Numbered from the stretch's first letter, positions 1-13,063 are shown. The stretch is 64,000 bases of DNA from Moringa oleifera (GCA_021397835.1 JAJFZO010000742.1:1435001-1499000), one strand, 5' to 3'. Numbers and translations: made by a program. Notes: generated by a model from the sequence alone, not told the origin.

Positions 1-640
1 AAATATTCTCAAATGTAATAGCTAAAATTGAGAAAAAAATTAAAAAATATTTTATAAATATATGTGTAATATTTTTAATAAGTGTTGTTATTGATCCTAG
101 ATATAAATGAAAAGTTCACAACTATGGTTAGAAATAATATATAATAATGATTAAAAAAAAAGATATGTTTTATCTTTTATAAATAACATATTAGTAATAT
201 TTAATGATCATTATAAACAAACAGTTGCTCATGATAGATTACCTAAAGATATATCATCTAGTTCAAAATCATTATATCTTCTTCATCTTCAAAATGTTAT
301 TCACAAATTTTTGAAAGTAAAAAATCTTCATGAAGCACTATACCATCAAGTAATGTAATAGATTTAAAACGTGATCAACCTTTAGTGAAAGAAGAAGATA
401 ATAATTTTAATATACTGGCCTAGTGTAAAACACGTGAATACAATTGTTCTGTGCTTTCTATCATGGCATGTGATATACGAATTGTACCTGTTTCCACCGT
501 AGCATCCGAAATTACTATCCGTATAGGTGGTCAAGTTGTGTTAAATATAAGAACGAATTTGGTACTTTTATAGTTGATACACTTATATCTTTAACAGATT
601 AAGATTTGGTAAATAAAAAAATATAAGAAAATGCAAGATT
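1..640 (+). pseudogene. hAT-superfamily transposase remnant (C-terminal part)
   Basis: Translating the plus strand across several stops gives the pattern of a plant Ac/hAT transposase C-terminus. Near position 90 there is SVVIDPRYK, the usual LDPRYK block. Around 400-560 there is a decayed dimerisation domain with FNILA, then IVPVSTVASE and a GGQV block (normally PVSTVASESAFSTGGRV). The piece is cut by the window start, has in-frame stops, and was therefore dead before or after the giant LTR element landed about 100 bp downstream. The family call rests on remembered motif patterns, not a search. Confidence 0.72.
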
Positions 641-740
641 AGAAGAGATGATAGAATAGTTAGCAAATATCAACATATTTCAAACTGAACTTAATCATAC
701 TAGTTTTTTTGAAAATTAAAAGTTGTATAATAGATATAAG

Positions 741-745
741 TTTAT
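741..745. repeat. Left target-site duplication TTTAT
   Basis: The five bases immediately before the TG start of the left LTR are TTTAT, the same as the five after the CA end of the right LTR. A 5-bp duplication is what a Gypsy integrase makes. Confidence 0.88.
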
Positions 746-3700
746 TGTTTATACCTAATTTTACTCCCAAAACTTCGTCTCTTAAATGAATTCTTTTGCA
801 AGTACATCAGGATTTACAATAACTCCTTTAATAGACCTTATATCCTGTTTATCCTATTGAGTGTGAGGTTAGGAGTCTTTGCTAGCATTGCTATCCATGA
901 TGAATCATCGGGACTTGATTTCTCAAGGCTTATCTATAGAATTCATTGGGTTTTTAGCCTAGGAAATATTTTAGGTGAATTCATCTATTTAAAGGCATAA
1001 CCCATATTACAGAATCATATAGCAAAGTTTAGTCCTATTCCTTAGTTTACTCATGTTGAGATTTTGACCTAAAAGACACTTCAAGGATAATGCCTTCGGC
1101 AATTTAAAGCTATTTTGTTCAGATCGTTTCAAATTTGACATCAAGATTAATGCCTTCGGTAATCTAGGATTAAGTTCATGTAAGGTATGGTCTTATCGAG
1201 TCTCTTTTGTTTAGAATTAATTCACGGTACTTATCAAGATTCTTAAGATAATAATAATCATCTCAAATATTTCTAAATACAAATGAAGACCCGAATTTTT
1301 AAAAGTGCAAATTTCATCAATCAAATGAAAGTTGGTACATTAAAAATTAAAAAAATAAAGGAAAAAGACAATCTTAAAGCCTAGGTTAGGTTGTAGCCTT
1401 AGCCATATTGAGAGTTGAAGACGTAGCTAGAGTTTGACCTTTAGGAGCAGTAACTGATGTTCCTTCATTTGTAGGCCTTTCAGCCACTTTTTTTAGATCT
1501 TCATGTGAAAGCTCTAAATCCTCAAAATTGATTGGTGAGGTTTTAGCTAGAAGGGCCGTGCTTGCACCGATGACAAATCTAGGTTGAGGTACTGATCCTA
1601 GACCTCCTGCATAGTGTGCCTTTTGATTGACCAATGAAGTCTAGAGACCTGTTCCTCAATCTTGGCCTTGCATGCATCTATCACTTTGAATTTATCAATG
1701 GCATCAGATTAGGCTTCCTTCCGAGCTATTCTTATCTCCTCTAGATGTTGTAAGATAAGCACATTCTTCTCATGACTTATCTTAGCTTTGACATTGGAAT
1801 TCACCTAGGCCAGCCTTAACCTCAACCTTTCTCATACATATCTCTTTCAACTTTCATTAGAGACTTTTCACCCCTTTGATTTCAGTTACATAGGCATGGA
1901 ATTTGTTACTGACATCAGTAGATGACTCATTAGTAACTTTGGCCTCTTTCATGAAGTCGCAAAGGCCAACACTAGTATGGCTATACTTGGTAACCAACAC
2001 AACCAATCTTAGGGCAAACTGCAGACAAAAAGATATTCAAGTTAGTAAGCCTACAGTTATTTTTTAGAAAGTAACTGAGTAAAAAACAAGCAGATATTCA
2101 CCTCCCCAAAATAGAGCATGATATAATTCAAGAAAATATTATTGTTGTCCCCCTCAAACTGTCTCATATCCTAAGGGAGAATATATTTCAGTAGCCATTT
2201 TTAGACCAAACTGGATTAGTCCAAGGAGCTTTTACCTAGGATATTCCACTCTGGCATGAACTTCTCCTCTAGAGGGGAAAAGCTCTAATTTACCCAAGGG
2301 CATCTCTAATGCAACTATCAAGCCCCTGTCCATGGGTGGCTTCCCTTTTTTTGACTTTTTTTTTTCTGATGGCTGGGGAAGTGATAACCACCATCTTCCC
2401 CTTCTTAGCAGTAAGGGCATTAGTCTTCGGGCTAACACTGGCCATGTTCCTCTTTAGGGTAGCCCGAGAGGATTGACCCCTCTACTAGATTTTGGTAACA
2501 ACTCTAGGGGTAAAATTTCCTCTAAGGATATGCCTACCTAAGACCATGTTTATCACTTCCCATAACTGATCCTTAATGACTTAAGGAATAATTCCTTGGG
2601 AGTCCATTTCTATAATATTTACAAAGAGGAAAAAAGAATACAATTAGCACATGTATAAGCATGAAAAACATAAGAATATATGAAGGTTAAAGTAAAAAAG
2701 ACTAAGACTTGATGTGGCATTGGCCTGGATGCCATACTTATAGATGAGGGACTTAGAGCTTAAGGCACTAATCCCTCATTAGGGAAGGAATTGGGTACAG
2801 TAATAAAAAGAATTCTCTATCTTTCATCGGGAAGACTCTTTTCGAGCGGGACTTAGTGCGAAAATTAGATTGTTGCTTGCCCTTCATCGAGCTTAACCCT
2901 TATTCGAGATTAGGATTGATTTACCTTCGAGATTATTGACATCAAGATTTTCTAATTAGGGTGAGTTGGGTTCTTCCTCAATACTTGAGCTTGAGACCTC
3001 ATTAGCTAGCCTGTAAATTTTATCAAATTTAAAGTTTTTATACCACAACCTAATGGCTCTAACCACAGACATCCCATCATTATTAATGTGGTCCCTAAAG
3101 TTATCTTCGCCCCTCTGATCACAAAGAGATTTGAAGGCCCATGTGAGATCGGGATGGAATTCCCTATAAAGCTTAATCTAGGTGTTACAAGTTGGATACA
3201 TTTTAGACTAAGAGGCCTAAAATTATTTTTTGGTCTAGCCTTTGTTATTGGATGGAATGCCTTTGAAAAACAACTTCGAGCTGATATTAATAAAATACTA
3301 TAATTCTCTGAGTTCTTGTCATCCTTATTGGCCTTTAATTTAAAAAATTTGACAAATAAAATAAGAGAGAGTTCTATACAGTCCATGGACATGATTTTAG
3401 AAGCGAAAGCTAGTATACAATGCCAGGAGTTAGATGTAAGTTAAGAAGAGGAAATCACAAATTATTTACAGAGGTTTTGGTAAAAAAAGTGGATAGGTAA
3501 ATCTTGGCCTCCCTTAATGATATCCTCAAATATCATGACCTAGCCTTTGCGGTGGGTCCATGATCGATCAATAAGGGAAGGGACCTCTAATGCTACATAC
3601 TTAGGGATAAGGAAGTTATTTCTGATCCATTTTAGGTCTTTAGCTGTATAGATAGAAGGACTTAGACTCTTGGCCATTGCTGTAAGAGAAGAAATGAGGA

Positions 3701-5613
3701 GAAAAGATCGAATAACTCACCTAAAAGATGAAAAAAGATGAAGAAGGCTCGAAGCTTTGGTTTTGTCGAAGATAAAGCTAGAGGTTTTTAGTTGTAGGGA
3801 AAGCAAAGTGAAATAGCAAAGGACTTTTTGAAATGCTTTCAAATGAGATAACCATTTGATTGAGAAAACCAAGGGGAAAACATACTAAACGTATGACCCT
3901 TCTGCATCCTTAGGCCAAGCTTAATCATGAGCTGGCACTTGTGTAATAAATATGTCAGAATTGATCTTCCAAAAATGACCTAGTGAAATGCTAATTGGGC
4001 ATTAAAAACGCAATATCTTCCCCAATTATTCATCAAGATAATCTGGACTTTCTTAAACTTTGGCCAAACACCCGATCACTCATCAGATTCTTTAATAGAG
4101 ACTGACCTGAGCTAAACTCTTGATCATACATCGGGTTTCCCAAGAAGGTCTTAACATTGATAAACTCCTAATCATTCATCAGGTTTTCTGTGACAAATAA
4201 AATCTCGATCTTAGAGATTCCATACTACACTAAATCAAAAATTGTGAAGCACATGATGTTCATTCTCAGGAGAACTCTACAACCTTCTAAAACTTGCCTA
4301 AAAGTTTTTAATTTGACGAAAAAGGCATACAACATAAGAACAAAGTACTTGTGCATCTTAGAGTCATGGTGTGTGCCCATCATTTCTGCTAAGACTACAA
4401 CTATAAAGACCAGTCAATCTAAAGGGGAAGAGAGCCACGAATCGATTAAAAAAAAAAGAGACAATAAAGATGACATACACAGAGAGAGATCATTAACGAG
4501 AAAAAATCCCTAATGGATCATTGAAATCCAAAAAGAGAGAGTTTTTTTTTTTCTAAATTTTAGAATAAAGTTTCTTTTCCTTCCAAGAAAGAAATTTTTT
4601 TTTATCTTTTTGGCAAGCTTGATACTTGTTCTAGAGTGTAACGCTTTTATTTCGAGCAAGGGTTGCAGAAGGATCATTACGTTGTATTAACAGGTAAACC
4701 CTATCACTCTATAGTTCTTTATTGTAAACACCCCAAATATAGATGAACATGAAATGCCAATGCTATTCTTGTGTCTTCTTGGTATCGACTTTATATTCTT
4801 TTGAGTTCTTGGCACGTTCTTGCTACAATGGGTGCCTTTTTTTTCTTTTACCATTTATGCACTTGCATGCCCATCTTTTTTGCATAAACGAATTTAAGAA
4901 TGAATTATGTGCACATGACAATCCTCCCTAGGAGTTTTAAATAAAATTGTTTTATTTTGAGGAGTAAAGAGCTGATGTAAGGGCCTTTTTCGCATTCTCG
5001 TCTAAATATTTCATTTTGAGTGTTTCTTAACAATTTTAAGAACCAAGATTCCTTTTTTTTTTTTTTTTAATTTCTTTCAATTCTAAAAGACTTAGTGAAA
5101 GCCAATTTTTAGGGTCTTAAAATAAAATGATCTTGAAAACTAAGTTTTCATCATCTATGCATTCTTTTAAAAAGGGTTTCCTCTTTGTAATTATATGCTA
5201 CTTTGTATAGGAATCAAGTTTGGATCTTTTTCGCCACTTGATTGAATATTTTTTATTTTAACTCATTTGATTGTAATGAAGGTGCTAATCCTTACTTACA
5301 CGTAATTGACTCGTGGATCCAATTTTCTCGATAAAGTTTGACTAGTGCTAAAACTTTTTTTTAGTCTTTCTTTGGTTTCTTTTGTACAAAAAAAAAAGAG
5401 AAAAAGTAAAAGACTTTTCAATGGTCGATTAGACCATAAAAAAATTTAATGGTAACTCCTATTCTTTTTCTTGATTTTCATTAATAAGCCAATCAAAATG
5501 AATTTCAAGATTCATCATTTCTTATGAGAAGAGACTAATTCTCATATACTTTCTTGGGGTAGGGAAACAGAGTGCCTTTTTTTGGCTTTGTCGACTTGGG
5601 CTCCATTGTGAAA
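746..5613 (+). repeat. 5' LTR of the giant element (about 4.87 kb)
   Basis: Homologous along its whole length to 16655-21393, for example the start block around ACCTAATTTT, the CCTTTAATAG block, and the end block around GAGTGCCTTTTTTTGGCTT. It starts TG at 746. Its last bases read TGTGAAA where the 3' copy has TGTGACA, so the terminal CA has mutated. At nearly 5 kb it is at the upper end of plant LTR sizes. It contains an antisense reading frame (separate entry). Plus-strand ORFs inside it look like chance openings and were not called. Confidence 0.9.
1386..3677 (-). pseudogene. Antisense ORF inside the 5' LTR (copy 1)
   Basis: Read on the minus strand, a broken reading frame runs from an ATG at 3677 (MAKSLSPSIYTAKDLKW) to a stop at 1386. 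The N-terminal part has a block LTSNSWHCILAFASKIM, then IELSLILFVKFFKLKANK. This pattern resembles the antisense ORFs (putative gypsy-type transposon domain, Pfam Transposase_28-like) described downstream of pol in Tat elements. A basic segment with SEKKKSKKGK (near 2340) and a C-terminal helical, coiled-coil-like stretch with LQHLEEIRIARKEA (about 1730) follow. Stops and frameshifts break it. The same start region and the same stop position recur in the copies at 17282-19535 and 43357-45602. The domain name is from memory; function is unknown. Confidence 0.62.
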
Positions 5614-5616
5614 GCT

Positions 5617-5635
5617 TGTTAACTCTACTAGGGAC
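5617..5635 (+). other. Primer-binding site of the giant element (decayed)
   Basis: TGTTAACTCTACTAGGGAC lies 3 bp after the left LTR. It matches the TGGCGACTCCACTGGGGAC primer site typical of plant Tat/Ogre elements (usually assigned to tRNA-Arg) at 14 of 19 positions. Most mismatches are C-to-T or G-to-A changes, as expected from methylation-driven decay. Confidence 0.72.
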
Positions 5636-6245
5636 CAAACCGAGAATTTCTGATTTCAAAAGTCGATCCAAAATTAAAACCAAAAATCATTTTTCTTGAT
5701 TGAGTGAAAATATAAAATTTTAAGATTATTTCCTTTATGTGTTTATCTTCTTTATTTTTCTTTTATTCAATATGTTTTTAAAATATAAAACCAGCACACA
5801 TGTCATAATCATGCATTGCATGAGCTCAATACCAAGCTAAATTCTTTGAGGTTGTTTCCCTATTAGGAAGGGTTTGAGACCTACTGTTTAGAGGGCACCT
5901 AATCTTCATCACTAGGCGAGAAAGGGGAGTTTTCTTCCTATGTACCTTCATGTAGAAGATTATGGGCCAGGGGTACCCTTCTCGCAAAACCAGCATTAAG
6001 GACAGTTTAAAAGCCTTTAGAAGACTTGAAAACTTGGCGAGACCTCATGAGTCAAGCCATAGACCATTAACTTGTCATGCTAGTCTTTAGTAAGGTCAGA
6101 TTTAGAAAACCTTAAGCTATAGAGACATTTCCTTTAATATATAAACGCTTCTTAGAAGGACCAAACCTATTGTGATTTGTACTAACTTACTCTATTTTCT
6201 TATTCATGTGCATCATGCTACATGACATTAACATCGAGAAACTTT
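5636..6245 (+). other. Leader (5' untranslated region) of the giant element
   Basis: No coding pattern is visible. The first 200 bp are homologous to the sequence that follows the third LTR copy (47493-47700), including a shared ATAATCATGCATTGCAT block, which shows that both derive from the same family leader. Confidence 0.6.
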
Positions 6246-8430
6246 ATGGCATCGAACTTGGGCATAATAGAAAATTTTAAAGTCTATCTCTATTCCGATC
6301 GAAATTGCAACCATGAAGATATCTTGACCTAGCAACTGTAATCTTGATATCGTTATGATGGCCCTTTCTCAAGTCCAATTTGATGAAGAGGAAAGGACAT
6401 TCAATGATACTTTACTTCATGGTATTCAAACAAACTTGAGGGAAATGGTTTCTGTAAGCCTCTAAGGGGATGATCTATCAACTTTTCATCAATTTTGGGA
6501 TGAGATCAACACCCACAATAAGGCCAGTTTAAAGGACAATTTGGCACCATCACAAATTTTTTTACATATTCGAGTGGAAAAACCCTTCGTTAACGTTGTT
6601 GTTAGTTTTTAAGACTCTTTTGCCACTATTTTCTTTCAACAACATGGATCTCGTACTTTTCTGAAGGAATGTAAGGCACTTTTAGGGGTTAGTGATACAA
6701 AATCCCTTGGGGTGTAGTTAAAATTAAGAACTCAAACAAGTAATAGCAGTAGTGGTTAAAACATAAGCCATACATAAGTAGGTGCTTCGACAATATTGAA
6801 AAAAAAAACAATATGAGCATCCCTCTTCAATTTCTGGAACAACTAATTCATCAACATATAGACAAGGAGGGAAACTTATCAAGATTAACCATTACATTCT
6901 ATGGCTTTATCATATGCCCTAAGGCCCTAGGACATCTAAGCATCCACATTTTCCCCTTTGTATATTTTCTTGCATGAAAAGGAAGTTTTACCTCTACAAT
7001 TCTTGCTGAGATCATAAATTCTTTGAACTATGTTAGAAAGACAAGCAAAGGGGCATTACCAGTGAATTTGTTCTTTATGTGTGGCTCAAAAAACATTTGG
7101 ATTTCTTAATGGGTATAGTAAAGGATCCCCTTAATCCATTCTAGGAGTTTGCAAAGATCTAGGCTAGTGAAAATAAAACTATGCATAAGTGGTCTATTAT
7201 TCTCTTTACCTTAAAAGAGAATGATGTCATATGGGTTACCCCAAGGCCGAGCTCTAAGTTGTTCCTCTTAAAAGGCAGATCCCAATGTTTGGTCATTTTG
7301 TTTGGTTTCCATTAATGAATAAGATACAGTTACCTAATGGTACTCAGGCAAGTAGGGATTAAGCAGTTTATCCCTGCCATAAATCGGGTTTAGAGGAACA
7401 ATAGAATAACTAGTTCCAATCAATAATCACTAGCGATCACGAATGGTTATCCTTCTATAAGATAGCTAGAAATAAACGGGCAAGAAGGACTATACCGGGA
7501 TATAGTGAATGGAGAAAGAACCTAGTCTGCGATGTGTTATTCTTGATGTGGCTTTACCATTATCAGTATACTTTTGTTCCAATACCTATTCCTAGGAGAA
7601 CATAAAAAGACAAAGACCAGTAATTAATCAAAAAGCTGAAAACTCAAAAATTTGTTTTGTAGCAAAAGTTGGAATCACTACAATAAGAAGCTTCAATTCA
7701 AGAGTAGGTAACAAAAACCTTAATATTATAAAAGGATTACTTTAGAAAGCATAAAATAGAATATTTTTTTTTTGCAAATAAACACTTATTGAGGGGAATC
7801 AGCTTGAAGAAAGATTATGAGAGCTTTACTTAGAATTTGCAATAGATTGAGCAGGAAAATAGCCACTTAAGAAAACAATAAGGATGGATCAACATTTGGT
7901 GGAAGACTTATTCAAGGAGAGTAAGACAAAAGAAAAAGAACATCAGAATCAAATCAATCATCTATTAGTCAAAATTGATCAACATAGAAGTTACAGGCTA
8001 AACTAAATGGTTGATTTTCAAAATAAAAAGGATAGTTTAAATCTCACTTTGAAATAAGGACAATTTTGGAAAGAGAAAGCTGAGGAAATTTACACAAATG
8101 GTGTCAAGATAAGGGATGCTCTACTTAAGATTTGAAATGTGCTTAGACTTTGATCAGACAGATTAAGCAGACCTGTACCTTCAAGCATGAACTAGATCAT
8201 TTTGAAAGGGTCATTTCTAAAGATAAAACTTGGAATTCATAGGATATACAAGTCTTTGTCAAAAAGTTACAAAGTCCCTTTCCAAGAGTTTTTGATGTAT
8301 TTAACTATGAACCTAATGTTAGGTACCGTTAGTAAATCGTCAAATGTTCAACTATTGTGCCAAATCTCAATCCTTCTTTCTTGCATGACATTCGCATCAT
8401 TAACATATGATGGATACATTTACTTTAATA
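6246..8430 (+). pseudogene. ORF1-like remnant upstream of gag (DUF7745-like pattern)
   Basis: From an ATG at 6246 (MASNLGIIENFKVYLY) a heavily interrupted frame continues for about 2 kb. Around 7180-7390 it reads KWSIILFTLKENDVIW, then LRQVGIKQFIPA. This resembles the W-to-QFVPAT region of the plant DUF7745 domain found in the extra ORF1 of Ogre/Tat elements (remembered pattern, not searched). A lysine/glutamine-rich, helical-looking stretch follows at about 7600-8200. ORF1 upstream of gag is a hallmark of Ogre elements; its function is not established. Many stops show it is dead, and its border with gag is uncertain. Confidence 0.5.
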
Positions 8431-8499
8431 AAATTAAAACGTATTAACAGAATACATAAGACAAAGGGTCACCCAATTATTTGAACTTACAATACCCGA

Positions 8500-9540
8500 T
8501 CTCGAGCACAATTATTCAAAATGAAAGATCAATTGGCCTGCATTGAGAGGTTAAAGCAAGCCTAAGCAGAAATACATGAAAAAATGATGAAAAATCATCA
8601 TGACCTCCAACTCTCCATGCAAGATCAGTTTTCACAAATGATGTACTTCATCGAAGCATTGTTGAAATGAAAGGCTTCAATGGAACCTGGACAAGAAAAA
8701 GGTTTAGAACTCCTCGAGCTTCACTACAAGACCCCTTACCTAATGACCTTTGGAATGTCTTGGAACGTAAAGTAGCCTAGCATCCTAAGGTAGCAAACAA
8801 AACTTGTAAAAGCATCCAAGTCCCTGACTTTGATGATACTATTGAAATAAAGAGTTGTAGACAAGTAACCTTTAGAACGAGAAGTACTAGCTAAAATAGA
8901 AGGGCTAGTAGAATAAGTCATGTCTTTAAAATAAGAAAAGGAAGCTGTAGGGATAAATATCATTGACTTAAGCTCAGCAACCAACCTGATTATCCTTTTA
9001 AAGTTCAAGGTCCTTGAATTTAACAAGTACAATGGGACTTACTGCTCTCGTACCCATTTAAAGATGTTCTTACCTAAGATGCATGGACATGAGAGGAATT
9101 AGAAGCTTTTCATCCATTGCTGTTAAGAAAGCCTTAAAAAATAAGGCACCCAAGTGGTACATTAACCTCGAGCCCATTAAGATTCAAAGGTTGAGAGATT
9201 TACCTACTGCATTCCTCCCCACTATCAACACATGGAAAGGCTAGATCTTAATTGGGTCACGTTTTAGCACATGAGTAGGAAAAATAACAAAACCATTAAA
9301 GAGTATATAACTTGATGGAGAGAAAAAATAGCTCATGTGCAACCTCTTTTGACAAACACTAAGCTCTTTCAAACATTCCTCGAGACATGAAAGCCCCTAT
9401 CGTACAATTATTTAGTGATGATGGCAGGTGAGATGTTTGTATGAATAGTACAAATTAGAGAATTTATCAAGAACACTCTTGGATTGGCAAGTTAGAAGAA
9501 TTCTATTACAAGAAAAGTTCTTACCTTCAAGGAAAAAAAA
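8500..9540 (+). pseudogene. gag remnant of the giant element
   Basis: The plus strand reads FKVLEFNKYNGTY near 9000, then FLPKMHGHERN, then NNKTIKEYIT with WREKIAHVQPLLTNT at about 9280-9360. This is the order found in plant Gypsy gag (FEKYDGT, KMAAH, RHNETFKEYAQRWRE, VQPPLTE). Upstream at 8520-8680 is a helical segment with KMMKNHHDLQLSMQDQFSQM, as usual before the Tat gag core. Stops and frame changes interrupt it. In the intact family this is the structural protein that assembles virus-like particles. Confidence 0.75.
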
Positions 9541-10230
9541 AAGGACCAACTTTGTTAATCATCCCATCGCCTAGAAGCCCTAAACAACATTCGTTACCTA
9601 CTACTATTCAATTAAAATATAAGACACAGGTAAAGAAATCCATGCTCTGATGCCTTCACCACCGACGCAGATGGAAACCTTTTCTGAGAATCCACCCTTA
9701 AAAAGGCAAAGACCTTCTCTTCATTTGATGCCTATCCTTTACCGTGACCTGTATCCTTAGCTCTTACTACAAAAATTGGCAGTATCGGTGTTCACATAGC
9801 CTCTGACTCCTTTTTGTAACTAATAATCTTTTGCTGGCTTAATAGGTAAACATGATTAGGTAGGAGGAAGAAGACATAAAACTCCTCATGATTAACTGTC
9901 CCCCATTTGTAGTAAAGGTAAAAGCTCTAACGTCGCTAGGGTGAATGGATTAGAGGCCCTTACAGTCTAACCACCTTATCAATCAAGCCATGCTGTACCT
10001 TAGAGGTATCCTTCGAAAACCATAAAACAGGTGGTCAAAAACCTCGCTCAACTGATACATATTACTAGAAGTGAGAGGTGTTATGGCCCCCTTTCTGAAG
10101 ATCTAATCTCATCATAACAACTGATGGGAAAGGCAATTAACTCCGACAAGCCAGGAAAAGATAAAGCTCCTGTTTAAGCCATCTTAGAGGAAGATGTAAT
10201 GCACTTTTAAAGTTCATAAAAAATAGTGAG
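9541..10230 (+). other. gag-protease spacer of the giant element
   Basis: Low coding signal. Plant Ogre elements often have a poorly conserved linker or intron between gag and pol functions, and this stretch occupies that place. I see no reliable splice sites in it. Confidence 0.4.
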
Positions 10231-10911
10231 CACATAATCTTAAATCAGTTACAAAAGACCCCAACAAAGATATTTATGCTAGTGCTCATCCTCAGCTCAA
10301 AGGTACATAGGTAAGCACTTTTACATATCCTTAAGAATGTTTATATACTGCCCAAGATATCAATTAAGAGAATAAAGGACATATGTAACCATATAACTGC
10401 TCATAACTTCATTACCTTTTTTAATGATGAACTCCCTTTAAATGGCCAAGGCTCTACCAAATCCCTATACATAACCACCTCACACAAGGGGCGTACTATT
10501 TCATGGGTACTCATTGATAGCGAATCCTCGATAAATGTCGTGCTTGCATGCACCTTGGAGCTCTTCCAGATTGATTTGACTACCATTTACCATACAACAG
10601 CTATGTTAGTTAGAGCTTTTAATGGCAATAGGACTAAAGTCCAAGGAACAATTGATTTGCTCTTAAAGATAGGGCCTTTAATCTATGAAGTGGAGTTTAA
10701 GATCATGGACATCTCACCTTCCTTCAACCTCCTCCTTAAAAGACCATGGATTCATATGGTAGGTGTCATGCCTTCCACTCTCCACCAAAAGCTTAAAATG
10801 ATGGTGGAAGATTGTTTAATCACTATTCATGGCGAGAAAAACATTATCACCTCTACTACTAGGGATTTTTTCTACTTAGAGGCCCTTGAGAAAAAGGAAA
10901 GTGCTTTTTAG
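10231..10911 (+). pseudogene. Aspartic protease region of pol, giant element
   Basis: The frame reads LNQLQKTPTKIF near 10240 and NDELPLNGQG near 10430, the usual lead-in to the Tat protease. The active-site block follows at about 10512 as LIDSESSINV, where the family has D-S/N-G-S-S-x-N-V, so the catalytic Asp is kept but the Gly is changed to Glu. An open stretch (10540-10911) contains FNGNRTKVQGTIDL and RPWIHMVGVMPSTLHQKLK, matching the family's FDGSRREVxGEI and RPWIHxAGAVPSTLHQKLK. It ends at a TAG at 10909. One of the best-preserved coding pieces of this element. Confidence 0.85.
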
Positions 10912-11569
10912 ATGTTGGACTTCATCAATGTAGTAGAGTTTAATCACCATGTGAACTTGCATTTACAAATCAACCAAAACTCTTAGTAAAGGTGGCTAAA
11001 TTGAAAAAAGACTGGGAAAAAACTTTAGGGCATCCTGATAGCACTGGAGCTACCTAATAATTCGAAAGGCTAAGGGGTTGTGGCTTTATGGTGAATCTAT
11101 TCTCACCCCCGATGACTCATCGGGCTGTTCATAAAATAGCAAATAGAATAATAAACACCCATGGTCTGGGATTACCTAAAGTACCCCCTATTTTACACTA
11201 GAATAATCAGGGTAAGGCCTATAATTTACTTGCAGTCCTGCTACGATAAGGGCATAATAAATAGATTAAGCATTTTTTTTCCTATTCTATACCAATTCAT
11301 TTCATTCTACATCCTTAAATCATTCATAAAATTTGGCATCTCATCATAAATAAACCATTTCCTCCTCATATTCAGGAAACTTGGTTACAAAATTTCAACA
11401 TTTAAAAATGAACTTAAGCAAGAAGACACTTATATAGGTGACTTCAAAAACTAAGGAAGAAATTCAATTACCACTCAAATTGTTCAGGCAATTATAGAGT
11501 GAGGAAAAAAAGATTTTGCCCCATAAAGAAGAAACTCAGATCATAAATGTGGGGATAGAGGAAGAAAAA

Positions 11570-12556
11570 AAAAATTAAAGATCAGTACCACTCTGCCATC
11601 ACAGTTAAGGCAGAATTCGATCAATTTACTTCAAGAGCTAAGTGATTATTCACCTGGTCATACTAAGATATGTTTGGCCTAGGTAAGAGTATAGTAGAGC
11701 ACAAATTGCCACTCAAGCCAGAATGTTCTCTTATCTAATAACAATTAAGGAGAATAAAGCCTAAAATACTTTTAAAAATCAAAGAAAAAGTACAAAAATT
11801 GTTAGAGGCAGAAATATTATTGCCTTCAAGTATCCCAAGTGGGTGGCAAATATAGTTTAGACACCTAAAAAAAATGGATGAATTCAAATTTATGTGGATT
11901 ATAGGGATTTAAACAAAGCAAATCTGAATGATAATTTCTCACTCCCATATATAAACACTCTAATTGACAATACAACAAAATATTCCTTCTTTTCTTTCAT
12001 GGGGATATTTAGGCTATAACCAAATCCTCATGGCACCGAAAAATATGGAAAAGACTATTTTCACTACTATGTAAAGGACTTTTTGCTATCAGGTTATGCC
12101 TTTCGGTTTAAAGAATATCAGGGCAACATACCAAAGGGCGATGGTCACTTATTCCATGATTTGATGTAGAAAGCCATGAAACCTTACATGGATGATATGA
12201 TTACTAAGTTCAAGAAAAATGAAGATCACATAAATAGCCAAAGAAAGTTATTCGAAAGATCGTGACAATACAAGCTCCGACTTAACCCAAGTAGCTGCAC
12301 CTTTGAGGTTATGTTTGGAAAACCTTTGAGTTTTATAGTCAGTGAAAGAGGTATTGGGGTTGAACCCAATAAGGTTCAAGCCATACAAGAACTACCATTA
12401 CCAAGGACCATAAAGGAGGTAAAAGGTTCCTTAGGACACCTAAACTACATATCTAGATTCATATCTCAGCTCATAAATGTATGCGACTCTGTTTTTGCCT
12501 TGCTAAAAATGCATGATCCTAGAGAATGGAATACAAAAATGTCAAGCCACTTTTGA
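11570..12556 (+). pseudogene. Reverse transcriptase region of pol, giant element
   Basis: Reading across frameshifts gives, in order, STTLPSQLRQNSINLLQEL, SIVEHKLPLKPECS, the VDYRDLNKA box (about 11895), LGYNQILMAPKNMEKT (12015-12060), VMPFGLKNIRATYQRAM (12090-12140) and the catalytic YMDDM at 12184-12198. YMDD in place of the common YVDD keeps both Asp residues. It ends with KYKLRLNPSS-type and GHLNYISRFISQL blocks, the connection region typical of Gypsy RT. Several stops and small deletions destroy the frame. Confidence 0.88.
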
Positions 12557-12980
12557 CCGAATAAAGGAGTATCTTTCTCATCCATCGGTACTGATGCCCC
12601 CAATTCCTAGGAAAACATTGATATTGTACTTATCTATGTATGAAAAATTACTGGATTACGTACTAGTGTAAGTCGATGAAATCGGGAAGCAAGAATAAGT
12701 ATCTTAGTAAGAAGTTCGTGGATAATGAGTGCAAATATTCATTGATTGAAACAATATGTTGTGCTTTGGCATAGGCCATACACAAGTTAAGGTGGTACCT
12801 ACTCAATCATACCATCTAGGTCATAGCAAAATTAGACCCCATAAAATATTTAATGAAGAAGGCATCACTTTCAAGCATGCTTGCGAGGTGGTAAGTACTA
12901 TTATTCGAATATGATATCAATTATATTTCATAAAAAGTGGTCACAGGGAATGCTATGGCTAAATTTTTAATTGAAAGAGT
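12557..12980 (+). pseudogene. First RNase H domain of pol, giant element
   Basis: Directly after RT come TFDRIKEYLSHPSVLMPP-type sequence, the HKLRWYLLNHTI block and a decayed ARW-type block near 12885 (family: AHKLRHYFLSHTTxLISR and GRxARWxMLLSEFDI). This is the usual gypsy RNase H position. Stops interrupt it and catalytic residues cannot be judged with confidence. Confidence 0.7.
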
Positions 12981-13063
12981 TATAGACAACTACCTCCTTA
13001 ATCAATTTGAGTTTCGTAATAAGGGCTTATTAAGCCAAATTGATTTGGTGATCAACGAGGCAC

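Noticed and set aside
3088..3303. 71-codon plus-strand ORF in the 5' LTR
   Set aside because: It is the reverse-strand shadow of the antisense frame and is not preserved in the 3' LTR copy.
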